Shown: positions 7,967-17,052 of the stretch, piece after piece
How positions within the stretch are numbered: position 1 is the stretch's first letter
Layout: every line of letters begins with the position of its first letter
DNA from: JBCDCE01 sp039182515
GTDB lineage: Bacteria; Pseudomonadota; Alphaproteobacteria; Rhodobacterales; Rhodobacteraceae
DNA length: 64,000 nt
Reading direction: 5' to 3'
Assembly: GCA_039182515.1 (NCBI GenBank)
Contig: JBCDCE010000009.1
Coordinates: forward strand, 10,268 to 74,267
Position numbers and translations under genes: made by a program
Notes under the pieces: generated by a model
Databases searched by the model: none
Told to the model about the DNA's origin: nothing
Seen by the model: the letters and a program-made list of their open reading frames with translations, nothing else

Positions 7967-10143
7967 AAAAGGTCTTTCACGTTCTGCGGCAGATCGATCT
8001 GCGGCTTAGTTGGATACCCCGCAGCAATAGCCGCACGTTCATCCTCATCAAAGGCAAATTCTTCGCAAAGCTCTTTGGAAGCCTCGTGATGCTTCTCCTG
8101 CGCTTTGCCCGCGCGCGCCAAAACCCGATGACAGCGTTCCAACCACCCCGCTGCGTTGCGAATATCCGGATGCTTCGCCTCAAAAATCGCGCGACTTTTG
8201 TCTAATGCTTCCTGCAAAAACCGCAGCCCTGCCTCTGCATGGCCAAGCTCCAACAGATCGCTGCCCAAATTCATCGCGGAGCTCGCAATGCTATCCCCAT
8301 CTTGGGTCGCAAACTTGGCCACGATTACATAGCTTTGCCCCCGCGCCTCCAGCATTGGCGCGAATTCCTCTTTGAGCAAATGCAGTTGCGCTTGCAGGTT
8401 CCACCATGGCGCCATCTCACGGCTTTCAACCCCATGGTTTTTTTCGCGAATAGGTCGCGCCGCTTTCAGCGCGCTTTCCATCTCGGTCAAAAAGTCGGCC
8501 TTCTCTGCTTCGCCTCCGCTTTGGTCAAACGCGCGCAGAGCAATGAGCGCCTGTTGATAAAGTCTGGACCCATGATACACACTACCCTCTCGTTGCTCCG
8601 CATCCAAAGCCACTGCCTTTGCAATCATCTCGCGTGCCGCCTCAACCTCACCGGTCTTAACCAACTCATTGGCCAAATTCCCATAGGCCACAGCCACATC
8701 TCTGTGCTCTTTCCCAAGCCGCGCTTGTGTCAGTGTCAAACTGGCGCGCGCCGTGTCAACGGAATCCACCACACGCCCTTGGCGAGATTGGAAAATGGAC
8801 ATTTGGTTGAGCAGAAAATCCATGCTTTCCCAGCCCGGCGATTTCCAAGCACCTTCCCAAAACTCTGCTGCCTGCGCCCAAAGCGACCTGCTATGCGGCT
8901 CTAAGGCGCGGCATGCAGGCCAGTTTTCGGAAAAGCTGGCCTTTATTGGAAACAACTCTGCCAAAAGAAAGGCCGCCCCACGCGCTGCTTTAAAGTCATG
9001 AGTTTCTTTGGCTTGGTGCGCGCGCAGAGCTGCAGAGGTGGTGCGATGCATTGTGTAAAGGTCATCACCACCCAACATCGAGCGCTGCCTTGCATTTCTC
9101 AACGCTGTACGCAAAGCCGTCGTGTTTTCGACAAGCGCCTTTAGATCAGTTGATATTTCATCTGCTCTAAGCGCCCAAGTGGGCGATTGCGGCGGTTCTA
9201 AAAACAAAGCTTCAGCGATCCCCTCAGGGGCAAACCACGCGCAGGTGTCCACCACCAGTTTCGCGTCATCGCTGAGCGCTGCGTAGCTCGCCATCACGGC
9301 CTTAAAGACGGAGGCCGAATAGTCCCAAGTGGGGTCTTCAAAGAAAATGACCTCGTCCAATCGTGCAGCGAGATCTTCCAAGCTCAAGCCATCAAAAGCG
9401 CAAAGGGCAGCGGCCATGATGATGGCATGGGGTAACCCGCCAAGTTCCTGCGCGATGGTGACAGCGAGCGCTTTTTCAACCGCATCCACAGGCTGTAAGC
9501 GGGCCTCTTTCACCAAGAGCTGCACACCGGGATCTTCAAATGTCTTTGTGGGCAAAACATCTAAATCGAGCGGTAAAAAATCCGGCCAACCCGCTGAGAC
9601 GCGAGAGGTGACAAGCACGCTGATGGAGACACCTTGGATGATCAGCTTGGTGATGTCTTTGGGGTGATCGACGTTGTCGTACACAAAAAGCCATCGCTTT
9701 TCGCTGTCGCAGATTTTTTGCAAGATCTGCCGAGCCGTCGCGGCTTTGCGCACAGCACCTTCTGCCACCATGCCCGCGGCTTCGCCCAGCGCAAAAATGC
9801 TGTCGAGAGTGCTTTCTTCGTCCGCAGCATTCACCCACCAAACCGCGTCGTAGTCACCACCATGCACGCGGATATATTCGAGCGCCAGAGTAGTTTTCCC
9901 GCGCCCGCCCTCACCTTTGACCACCGCTTTGCTCGTGATCTCTGCGCGCGCATGTTTTTTGAGGAGCTCATGGAGCTCTGCCAACTCCTCATCGCGGCCT
10001 AGAACCTCTCGGCTGATTTGAAACGGTGTGCTCGCCAGAACCTGAATTGGGGAAAAGCGCTTCCTAAGGGTTTTCCAACCCTTCCAGGTAAAGACGCCAA
10101 TTTGCGCCGCGGCGGCCGCTTCCCCTATTCCAAATCCCGTCAT
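7963..10143 (-). CDS. NB-ARC/TPR STAND ATPase (bacterial NLR-like)
   Basis: A 726-residue protein. A short glycine/alanine-rich, partly amphipathic N-terminus (residues 1-35) is followed by an NB-ARC ATPase. Walker A is GEGGRGKTT (77-85), Walker B is LFVYDNVD (152-159), the sensor arginine is in VLVTSR (R181), GLPL-like GGLPHA is at 235-240, and an MHD-like YTMHRTTSAALR has M365/H366. The remainder (about 420-700) is helical TPR-like repeats (VAYGNLANELVKTGEVEAAREMI). STAND proteins act as ATP-gated oligomerising sensors, and several bacterial ones are antiphage. No TIR, protease or nuclease effector domain is present; the N-terminal peptide is the only candidate effector. It overlaps the following LysE-type exporter gene by four bases. 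Confidence 0.9.
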   Translation of the reverse strand: MTGFGIGEAAAAAQIGVFTWKGWKTLRKRFSPIQVLASTPFQISREVLGRDEELAELHELLKKHARAEITSKAVVKGEGGRGKTTLALEYIRVHGGDYDAVWWVNAADEESTLDSIFALGEAAGMVAEGAVRKAATARQILQKICDSEKRWLFVYDNVDHPKDITKLIIQGVSISVLVTSRVSAGWPDFLPLDLDVLPTKTFEDPGVQLLVKEARLQPVDAVEKALAVTIAQELGGLPHAIIMAAALCAFDGLSLEDLAARLDEVIFFEDPTWDYSASVFKAVMASYAALSDDAKLVVDTCAWFAPEGIAEALFLEPPQSPTWALRADEISTDLKALVENTTALRTALRNARQRSMLGGDDLYTMHRTTSAALRAHQAKETHDFKAARGAAFLLAELFPIKASFSENWPACRALEPHSRSLWAQAAEFWEGAWKSPGWESMDFLLNQMSIFQSRQGRVVDSVDTARASLTLTQARLGKEHRDVAVAYGNLANELVKTGEVEAAREMIAKAVALDAEQREGSVYHGSRLYQQALIALRAFDQSGGEAEKADFLTEMESALKAARPIREKNHGVESREMAPWWNLQAQLHLLKEEFAPMLEARGQSYVIVAKFATQDGDSIASSAMNLGSDLLELGHAEAGLRFLQEALDKSRAIFEAKHPDIRNAAGWLERCHRVLARAGKAQEKHHEASKELCEEFAFDEDERAAIAAGYPTKPQIDLPQNVKDLL

Positions 10144-10272
10144 AGACCCGCGCCCTCAAATGCACACCCTTGAGAGGATTAGAGCACGGGTGCGTTTGAA
10201 AATGAAGCTTTGTAGATCGTTTGTGCGGGGATGGTTCAGGCGCCAGATTTTGCGCCGAATGTGCGTAAAACG

Positions 10273-10304
10273 TGCATATGCAAAACATACGTGATGCATA
10301 CGTG
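10273..10304. promoter_or_regulatory. Repeated AT-rich elements upstream of the STAND gene
   Basis: A perfect palindrome TGCATATGCA (10273-10282) is followed by two direct copies of CATACGTG (10286-10293 and 10297-10304, 11 bases apart, one helical turn). They lie about 130 bases upstream of the STAND start, after the yebC stop, and may be an operator. No matching regulator is identified. Confidence 0.35.
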
Positions 10305-10322
10305 GGGATCCGGTGGGTTTTC

Positions 10323-11066
10323 TTAGCCGAGCTGGGCCATGACTTCGTCGGAGGCCTCAAAATTGGCGGTGACGTTTTGCACGTCATCGTCATCCTCAAG
10401 CGAGTCCAGGAGGCGCATGAGTTTCTCCATGCCCTCAAGATCGAGCTCGGTTGTGGTGGTGGGTTTCCACACAAGTTTGGTGGATTCAGACTCGCCAAGC
10501 TCTGCTTCCAATGCAGTCGAGACGGTGTTGAGATCCGTATCGGCACACCAAATGATGTGGCCTCCCTCTTCGCTTTCCACATCATCTGCGCCCGCTTCAA
10601 TGGCGGCCATCATCACTGTATCCGCGTCACCCGCGGACGCGGGGTAGACCACCTGGCCCATGCGGTCGAACATAAAGCCCACCGAGCCCGTTTCGCCCAG
10701 GTTGCCGCCGTGCTTGGCGAAGGTGGAGCGCACGCTAGAAGCGGTGCGGTTCTTGTTGTCCGTCATCGTCTCGACGATCACAGCCACGCCGCCCGGGCCA
10801 TAACCCTCATAGCGGATCTCGTCGTAATTCTCCCCATCGCCCCCATGCGCTTTGTTAATCGCGCGGTCGATGTTGTCCTTGGGCATGGAGTTCGACTTGG
10901 CTTCCTTAACCGCCAAACGCAACCGTGGGTTTTTGTCGGGATCAGGATCTCCCATCTTAGCCGCGACCGTTATCTCCTTGGAAAGCCTAGAGAAAAGCTT
11001 GGCCCGCAGTTTATCCTGCCGACCTTTACGGTGCTGAATATTTGCCCATTTTGAGTGGCCCGCCAT
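10323..11066 (-). CDS. yebC: YebC/PmpR family protein
   Basis: A 247-residue protein with the invariant start MAGHSKWANIQHRKGRQD and NSMPKDNIDRAINKA, followed by YEGYGPGGVAVIVE and TASSVRSTFAKHGGNLGE. YebC proteins fold in three domains; family members act as transcription regulators in some bacteria and, by recent work, as translation factors that ease ribosome stalling at proline stretches. Length and motifs are fully typical. It is a single gene on its strand with its own 140-base upstream region facing the SLC13-type permease. Confidence 0.97.
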   Translation of the reverse strand: MAGHSKWANIQHRKGRQDKLRAKLFSRLSKEITVAAKMGDPDPDKNPRLRLAVKEAKSNSMPKDNIDRAINKAHGGDGENYDEIRYEGYGPGGVAVIVETMTDNKNRTASSVRSTFAKHGGNLGETGSVGFMFDRMGQVVYPASAGDADTVMMAAIEAGADDVESEEGGHIIWCADTDLNTVSTALEAELGESESTKLVWKPTTTTELDLEGMEKLMRLLDSLEDDDDVQNVTANFEASDEVMAQLG

Positions 11067-11207
11067 GGCAAAACTCCCCTGGTACGCGCGGTTGTCCTGG
11101 GTCTATAGTCCAGCGACACCCCCGGCTTCAAGTCTTGCCTGCGTTGAGAGGGGTGTTGCGCTCGGCCGAACCTGGTCGAGCTTAAGTAATGAGGAGCTAG
11201 ATCAGCG

Positions 11208-12998
11208 ATGCCCCCTGCGATGACCCTCGATCAATCCTTGCTCTTTGGCCTCTTTGGCTTGGTTTTTGCCTTCCTGCTCTGGGGCCGCATTCGCTACGAT
11301 ATCGTTGCCTTTAGCGCCCTTATGCTCGCAGTATTGCTTGGCTTGGTTCCCACGAAAGAGGCGTTTTCCGGTTTTGGGCATGATGCGACCTTGGTGGTTG
11401 CGCTTGTCTTGGTGATCTCGGCGGGGCTGGTGCGTTCGGGCGCTGTCTTTTTGATTACGCGCACGCTTGTGAAGGCGAGCCGTGGATTGGGCGCACATAT
11501 CGCGCTTATGGGGGCAATCGGCGGCGTGCTATCAGCCTTCATGAACAATGTCGCAGCCTTGGCTTTGCTGATGCCGGTGGACATTCAAACCTCTCGGAAG
11601 GCCGGACGCGAGCCAGGGTTGTCGCTGATGCCGTTGAGTTTTTGCACAATCCTAGGTGGAATGGTCACTTTGATCGGGACACCGCCCAACATCATCATTT
11701 CTGGCATCCGAGAAGACACTTTGGGCACCCCGTTTTCGATGTTTGACTTCGCGCCTGTCGGTGGCACAACAGCACTTATCGGTCTGCTCTTTGTCGCCGT
11801 CATTGGGTGGCGCTTGATCCCTCAACCCGAACGCTCTCAATCTGGTACGGTGATGCCAGAGATGGGTGCTTACATTGCAGAGCTCACTGTGCCCCAAGAC
11901 AGCAAACATATCGGCAAAACCTTGATCGAGCTCGCCCCAGAAGCCGAAAAAAACGACGTTGAAATCTTGGGCGTCGTTCGAGGCGGGAAGCGTTTGCCAG
12001 GCCTTGGTCAGAACCAAGTGATTGAGCCGGGCGATGCGCTTGTGCTTGAGGCTTCCCCCGAAGCGCTCGATGAGTTTCGCGCCGCTTTGAGCCTCAACTT
12101 TGCAGACAAAAAGCGCGACGCCTTGCTGAAATCCGATGGCTACGGCCTTCGGATCATAGAAGTGGTTGTGACCGAGAATTCGCGTTTGAACGGACGTACA
12201 GCGATGTCCGTTGGGCTGTCTTGGCGGCAGCGCACCGTTTTGATGGGCATCAGCCGAGAAGGCCGCCCGGTTAAAAACCAGATCCGCAAAACAGAGCTCA
12301 AACCGGGGGACATTCTGTTACTGCTGGTTCCAAAAGACAAAGAAGCCGACGTGGTGGAATGGACGGGCGCTCTGCCGCTTGCGCAGCGCGGCCTTGCGGT
12401 GACCCAAGATGAAAAGGTTTGGATCGCAATTGGCCTTTTTGCCCTGGCAGTGGCGGCTGCGAGCTTTGGCTTTGTTTATCTCCCCATCGCTCTGGGATGT
12501 GTTGTGGTGGCTTTCGTGCTCTTGCGCATCATCCCCATCGAAGAGCTTTACACACATATTGAATGGCCTGTTGTGGTTCTTTTGGGGTCGATGATCCCCT
12601 TGGGCAGCGCTTTGGAGGCCTCCGGCGGCACAGCTCTGATTGCGAGCAATTTGGTTACGATCACAGAAGGCCTTCCAGCCTGGGCGATATTATGCGTCTT
12701 AATGATCGTCACGATGACACTGAGCGACGTGCTCAACAACACCGCGACCGTGATCGTCGCAGCCCCTATTTCCATCGAGATGGCGCGCGCACTTGGGGTC
12801 AATGAAGATCCCTTCTTGATGGCTGTTGCCGTCGCTGCAAGTGCGGCGTTCCTCACGCCGATTGGGCACAAAAACAACACGCTCGTGATGGGTCCAGGCG
12901 GCTATCGTTTTGGCGACTATTGGCGCATGGGGCTGCCGCTTGAGATCCTTATCGTGGCCGTGTCGATCCCCGCAATTTTGCTGTTCTGGCCGCTTTGA
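11208..12998 (+). CDS. SLC13-family permease with two RCK_C domains
   Basis: A 596-residue inner-membrane permease. Two membrane halves each carry a DASS-like signature: GTPPNIIISG in the first, and TPIGHKNNTLVMGPGGYRFGDY in the second. Between them are two cytosolic TrkA-C/RCK_C domains (about residues 205-295 and 300-385; MPEMGAYIAELTV..., LKPGDILLLLVP). Such SLC13/RCK proteins are usually annotated as sodium-coupled anion (sulfate, dicarboxylate) transporters, with the RCK domains thought to regulate gating. The substrate is not determined by the sequence. The gene stands alone on its strand. Confidence 0.9.
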   Translation: MPPAMTLDQSLLFGLFGLVFAFLLWGRIRYDIVAFSALMLAVLLGLVPTKEAFSGFGHDATLVVALVLVISAGLVRSGAVFLITRTLVKASRGLGAHIALMGAIGGVLSAFMNNVAALALLMPVDIQTSRKAGREPGLSLMPLSFCTILGGMVTLIGTPPNIIISGIREDTLGTPFSMFDFAPVGGTTALIGLLFVAVIGWRLIPQPERSQSGTVMPEMGAYIAELTVPQDSKHIGKTLIELAPEAEKNDVEILGVVRGGKRLPGLGQNQVIEPGDALVLEASPEALDEFRAALSLNFADKKRDALLKSDGYGLRIIEVVVTENSRLNGRTAMSVGLSWRQRTVLMGISREGRPVKNQIRKTELKPGDILLLLVPKDKEADVVEWTGALPLAQRGLAVTQDEKVWIAIGLFALAVAAASFGFVYLPIALGCVVVAFVLLRIIPIEELYTHIEWPVVVLLGSMIPLGSALEASGGTALIASNLVTITEGLPAWAILCVLMIVTMTLSDVLNNTATVIVAAPISIEMARALGVNEDPFLMAVAVAASAAFLTPIGHKNNTLVMGPGGYRFGDYWRMGLPLEILIVAVSIPAILLFWPL

Positions 12999-13090
12999 AT
13001 AATTGTCGCTGCGAAGCGGCTTGATCGCCGTCCCAAATACCTAAAATGTCTTGCCCACCAACAGTTCCCAGGAGGCGAAGCCGACCAGCC

Positions 13091-13141
13091 CCCGACCGCC
13101 CCCCCTGGGCGGGGGCTTGCAGCCCGACGCCCGCGGTCGGG
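13091..13141. terminator. GC-rich nested hairpin between convergent genes
   Basis: CCCGACCGC (13091-13099) and GCGGTCGGG (13133-13141) form a perfect 9-bp stem; an inner CCGCCC/GGGCGG pair nests within it. It lies between the convergent permease and EamA genes and could end transcription from either side, though no T-run follows closely. Confidence 0.45.
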
Positions 13142-13249
13142 TGCTGATCTTCGCATTTAGAAAATACGTTGTAGATTTTATGGGTTATGCTCCAACCCCA
13201 ACTTTCTCTAAGGGCCTCCCCAGGCTCGGGGGCTGCCTCAATTTAAGCT

Positions 13250-14164
13250 TCAAACGTCGGTTGTCTCATCGACTGTCTTGGGTTGAACCAAAACGACCCC
13301 CGCTAATATCACAAACAAAGCAACCCAAATGGGCCAAGCATAACGCTCCCCCAAAAAGAGCATGGCCCAGATTACACCAGATCCGGTGACGATATAGCTG
13401 ATCTGAGCGGCAAAAACCGGCCCGGCCCGCGTCACCAGCCAAACATAGGTGGTGTAGACAAGCGCATGGAGCGTCGAGCTTAAAATCAACGCGCCTTCGG
13501 CAGCGCCGTAGCTGCGAAAAGGTGAGATCCATTGCCCGGACCCAAGCGCGAGTGGAAAGGCCAAAACCGCCCCCAAGAAAGAGGCGCCCCATAAAACTTG
13601 AACTGCATCCAGATCGCGCAAGCCAATTTTGGCAACCATATTGCCCTCGAGCGCATAGAAAAACGGGGCGATCAGCGCGACGCCGACCCATAGGATCAAG
13701 CTCCTATCAGGCAACGCTGCATCTGGACCCAAGATCAACAGCACGCCCAAGAGGCCCAAGCCCAGGCCAGCCAAACGACGCAACGACGGGCGTTCAAACC
13801 CGAAGGCGATAGCGATTGGAAAGGCCAACATGGGGATGATCGACAAGAGGATTGAGATCAAACCTGCAGGCAAATGCACCAAGGCGCGAAAAGACGCCGA
13901 GTTTGGCAAGAGAGTCCCCACAAGAGCCACAAGAAGCGACAACAAAAGCCCATGACGGGTGAGAGGAAAGCGTCTGCCGCGCGCCCATGAGATGACACTG
14001 AGCAGCGCAAAGGAAATCACAAGCTGCCAAAAGATCAAACCAAAAGGCTCAAAGCCGGTGCTTACGGCCACTTTCGACAGGGGCAAGGTCGCGCCCCAAC
14101 CAGCGCCTGCCATAAGCAGGACCGCAAAGAACTTCCAATGTGCAGGACGCGCCGCTGCGCTCAT
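13250..14164 (-). CDS. EamA/DMT-family transporter
   Basis: A 304-residue, ten-helix EamA protein. Repeat 1 begins AGAGWGATLPLSKVAVSTGF and repeat 2 has GVALIAPFFYALEGNMVAKIG; the late SYIVTGSGVIWAMLFLGERY motif is typical of the family. The transported solute is unknown. Its start overlaps the stop of the YmdB gene by four bases, so it is the last gene of a series mgtE-fthC-ymdB-eamA in which every junction overlaps. It has no detectable similarity in gene context to the EamA protein at 6.4 kb, so the two may handle different solutes. Confidence 0.85.
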   Translation of the reverse strand: MSAAARPAHWKFFAVLLMAGAGWGATLPLSKVAVSTGFEPFGLIFWQLVISFALLSVISWARGRRFPLTRHGLLLSLLVALVGTLLPNSASFRALVHLPAGLISILLSIIPMLAFPIAIAFGFERPSLRRLAGLGLGLLGVLLILGPDAALPDRSLILWVGVALIAPFFYALEGNMVAKIGLRDLDAVQVLWGASFLGAVLAFPLALGSGQWISPFRSYGAAEGALILSSTLHALVYTTYVWLVTRAGPVFAAQISYIVTGSGVIWAMLFLGERYAWPIWVALFVILAGVVLVQPKTVDETTDV

Positions 14165-14973
14165 GGTCCGGCTTGAGCCAAACGACCGCCCTGCCGCACC
14201 ATCTCAACGCGCAGCGCTTTGCCGGTTGTGTCGTCGGTTTCCACATAAAGCCCTGACAGCGTTGCCTCACCGGTTGAGGGCACAAAGCGCCCCTTTGACA
14301 TGCCGGTCACGAAGCGCCTGAGAGGCTCGTCTTTTTCCATGCCAATAACGGAGTTGTAATCCCCGCACATGCCCGCATCGCTCATAAAAGCCGTACCCTT
14401 TGGCAAGATCATCGCGTCGCCCGTTGGCACATGCGTGTGGGTCCCAACGACCACACTCGCGCGCCCATCGCAGAAATGCCCCATGGCCATCTTCTCAGAC
14501 GTGGCCTCGCAATGCACATCAACCAAGATCGCTTGCACTTGCCCGCCTAAAGGATGGCGCATGAGGGCCGTATCCAGTGCGGAAAACGGATCATCGAAGG
14601 CCCGCTTCATAAAGACCTGGCCCAAAACTTGCAGCACCAAAATGCGCACACCTCGGGCGGTTTCAAACACCCGCGCGCCGCGCCCAGGGGCCGTTTTGGC
14701 AAAATTGAGAGGCCGGATGATCCGCGTTTCGCTCTCGATATGCGTGAGCATATCTTTTTGGTCAAAGGCATGATCGCCAAGCGTGATGCAATCGGCACCC
14801 GCCTCAAAGATCACCTCTGCATGGGCACGAGAGAGCCCAGCGCCAGAAGTGGCATTCTCACCGTTCACAACAACAAAATCGAGGTTCCAATCTTCGCGCA
14901 ACTTGGGAAGTCTTTGGGTGAGCGCCGTGCGCCCAGCACGGCCCATTACATCGCCTAAAAAGAGCAGCTTCAT
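14161..14973 (-). CDS. YmdB-type (TIGR00282) metallophosphoesterase
   Basis: A 270-residue phosphoesterase. The dinuclear metal site is visible: FLGDVMGRAGR (D8), VVNGENATSG (E39, N40), ITLGDHAFDQ, DVHCEATSEK and VGTHTHVPTGD. YmdB proteins hydrolyse 2',3'- and 3',5'-cyclic nucleotides; the Bacillus member influences biofilm and motility choices. Length matches the family. ATGA overlaps link it to the folate gene upstream and the EamA gene downstream. Confidence 0.92.
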   Translation of the reverse strand: MKLLFLGDVMGRAGRTALTQRLPKLREDWNLDFVVVNGENATSGAGLSRAHAEVIFEAGADCITLGDHAFDQKDMLTHIESETRIIRPLNFAKTAPGRGARVFETARGVRILVLQVLGQVFMKRAFDDPFSALDTALMRHPLGGQVQAILVDVHCEATSEKMAMGHFCDGRASVVVGTHTHVPTGDAMILPKGTAFMSDAGMCGDYNSVIGMEKDEPLRRFVTGMSKGRFVPSTGEATLSGLYVETDDTTGKALRVEMVRQGGRLAQAGP

Positions 14974-15524
14974 GGTGCAAAAACTCCTGCGTCTGTGACG
15001 ATGAGATCCAGCGGTTGATCGGTCGGCTCAAGCGGCAAATCAGTCGCTTCTTGAGCTTGGTAGGCAAAGCCAATGGCCAGGGTCGCGCGCTTTGCTCTCA
15101 GCCCTTCTAGCGTGCGGTCATAAAACCCGCCGCCATAGCCCAGACGCCCGCCTTTGGCATCAAATGCGACAAGCGGCACGATCACAATTTCGGGCTCTAA
15201 CCAGGCTCCACTTACAGGGATGAGCGCCTTGAAAGCCCCCTCTTCCATTGCGCAGCCCGGGCTCCATTCGCGGAACTTCAGCGCCTGACCCGCGCCCAAG
15301 ATCACGGGCACCGCGACAGGGCCATGGGCGGAGGCCTCTTCCATGGCAGGCAGCGGATCCACCTCCGTATTGATCGGCATATAGCCCGCCAAAGGCACCC
15401 CTCGGTGCCCGGCCAATACGGCCGACAGATGGCCTGCAGCGGTGCCTTGATCCAAGCCATGCGCCACCTTGCGCCGGGCAAATGCCGCTTTGCGGGCTTG
15501 TGTTTTTTGATCTGCCAAAGTCAC
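14970..15524 (-). CDS. 5-formyltetrahydrofolate cyclo-ligase
   Basis: A 184-residue protein of the 5-FTHF cyclo-ligase family (FthC/YgfA/MTHFS), which uses ATP to convert 5-formyl-THF to 5,10-methenyl-THF and so recycles folate. The N-terminal RKAAFARRK helix and the P-loop-like GYGGGFYDR signature near residue 130 are both present, as is VPLVAFDAKGGRLG before it. It overlaps the mgtE stop at its 5' end and the ymdB start at its 3' end. In many proteobacteria this gene is next to ssrS (6S RNA) or zapA; here I see neither. Confidence 0.93.
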   Translation of the reverse strand: MTLADQKTQARKAAFARRKVAHGLDQGTAAGHLSAVLAGHRGVPLAGYMPINTEVDPLPAMEEASAHGPVAVPVILGAGQALKFREWSPGCAMEEGAFKALIPVSGAWLEPEIVIVPLVAFDAKGGRLGYGGGFYDRTLEGLRAKRATLAIGFAYQAQEATDLPLEPTDQPLDLIVTDAGVFAP

Positions 15525-16903
15525 AACAACACCATCGCTGCAAGCCCCAAGAAGGCGAAAAAGCCCACCACATCGGTAACTGTGGTCACAAAAGCTCCAG
15601 AGGCCAAAGCCGGGTCAACCCCCAGTTTTTCCAGCACAATTGGAATGGCTGTGCCCGCAAGCCCCGCCACCACGAGATTGATCACCATAGCAATCGCAAT
15701 CACGAGGCCCAGCATCGGAGAGCCAAACCAAAGGATGCCAACGATGCCCATGACAACCGCAAAGATCACGCCATTGACCAAGCCCACCAAGCATTCCCGG
15801 CGTATAACGCGCCATACGTTGGCGGCAGTAAGGTCTTTTGTGGCGATCGAGCGCACGGCCACGGTCAGAGACTGCGTGCCCGCATTCCCTCCCATCGAGG
15901 CCACGATGGGCATCAAAACCGCCAAAGCCACAAATTGCGAGATCACATCTTCAAACTGTGCAATGACAAGCGAGGCTAGAATGGCTGTCACAAGGTTCAC
16001 AGCAAGCCAAGGAAATCGCCGCTTGGTTGTCTCGATCACTTTGTCCGACAGTGAGCTTTCCCCGACGCCCGCTAGGCGCAGAATGTCTTCTTCGTGCTCT
16101 TCATCGAGCACAATCATCGCATCATCGATTGTGATCACGCCCACAAGGCGCTCGTCCGCGTCTACAACGGGGGCTGAGATCAAGTGGTATTGGTTGAACG
16201 CGTAAGCCACATCGTCTTCGCCCTGCTCCACGGGAATGGTGCGAAAGCTGTCCTCGGTGATGTCCATCAGTGGCACTGGGCGCTTGGCGCCCAAGAGCTT
16301 GCCAAGCTGCACATAGCCTACTGGCCGCATGCGCGGATCGACCAAAATCATATGATAGAAATGCTCCGGCAAATTGTCTTCGGCCCGCAAATAATCGATG
16401 GCTTGGCCCACATTCCAATGCGCAGGCGCCATAACCATTTCGCGTTGCATGAGCCGGCCTGCGGAATCCTCCGGGTAGCTGAGCGCTTGCTCCACAGCCA
16501 CACGATCCGCATCATCCAGAGCCTCAAGCACCGCTTCTTGTTGCGGCTCGTCGAGATCTTCGACCAGATCCACAACATCGTCAGAATCAAGATCCCGCAC
16601 CGCTTCTGCCAAATCAGCAGGCGCCATTTGCTCGATCACGCCTTCGCGGAGCGAATCCTCAAGCTCGGAGAGAACTTCACCGTCAAACCCATCGCCCCAG
16701 AGGTTCAGAAGGCTGCGGCGGTCCTCCTCATCAATTTGCTCAAGAAGGTCAGCGATATCCGCAGCATGCAGGTCTTCAAACAGGCCTTCGAGCTGCGCGC
16801 GATCTTGAAGCGCCACGGTCGCCTTAACCTGGCGGACAAAACGCGCGCCCAGCGCATAGTCTGCATTTTCAATGTCTTGTGGTGATAGGACGTCATCGCC
16901 CAT
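15521..16903 (-). CDS. mgtE: Magnesium transporter MgtE
   Basis: A 460-residue Mg2+ channel. The order is an acidic MgtE_N helical domain (about 20-130, HAADIADLLEQIDEEDRRSL), two CBS domains (about 135-260, ending in GVITIDDAMIVLDEEHEEDI) and five helices with the pore motif MPIVASMGGNAGTQSLTV. The acidic cytosolic part senses Mg2+ and closes the pore. The start at 16903 is preferred because a GGAGG lies five bases ahead of it; the next in-frame ATG at 16918 has no such site. I see no Mg2+ riboswitch in the 150-base gap to guaD. Confidence 0.95.
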   Translation of the reverse strand: MGDDVLSPQDIENADYALGARFVRQVKATVALQDRAQLEGLFEDLHAADIADLLEQIDEEDRRSLLNLWGDGFDGEVLSELEDSLREGVIEQMAPADLAEAVRDLDSDDVVDLVEDLDEPQQEAVLEALDDADRVAVEQALSYPEDSAGRLMQREMVMAPAHWNVGQAIDYLRAEDNLPEHFYHMILVDPRMRPVGYVQLGKLLGAKRPVPLMDITEDSFRTIPVEQGEDDVAYAFNQYHLISAPVVDADERLVGVITIDDAMIVLDEEHEEDILRLAGVGESSLSDKVIETTKRRFPWLAVNLVTAILASLVIAQFEDVISQFVALAVLMPIVASMGGNAGTQSLTVAVRSIATKDLTAANVWRVIRRECLVGLVNGVIFAVVMGIVGILWFGSPMLGLVIAIAMVINLVVAGLAGTAIPIVLEKLGVDPALASGAFVTTVTDVVGFFAFLGLAAMVLL

Positions 16904-17052
16904 GTCGTCCTCCAACATCTTTGGGGTAGCCGCGCACTTTGCCTCTTGTCGCGCGAGTTGGCCGGGTATTCAACACCTCTCAGGCTCAAAGCGCTTGCGA
17001 CTTACACGTAAGGCATGCCTCATAGACCTAATGCACTTTCAAAAGGCCCCAC

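Noticed and set aside
7963..8070. Possible C-terminal effector on the STAND protein
   Set aside because: The end is acidic and helical, continuous with the TPR region, with no catalytic motif.
16904..17052. Mg2+ riboswitch ahead of mgtE
   Set aside because: The gap to guaD is only about 150 bases and I see no matching stem set.
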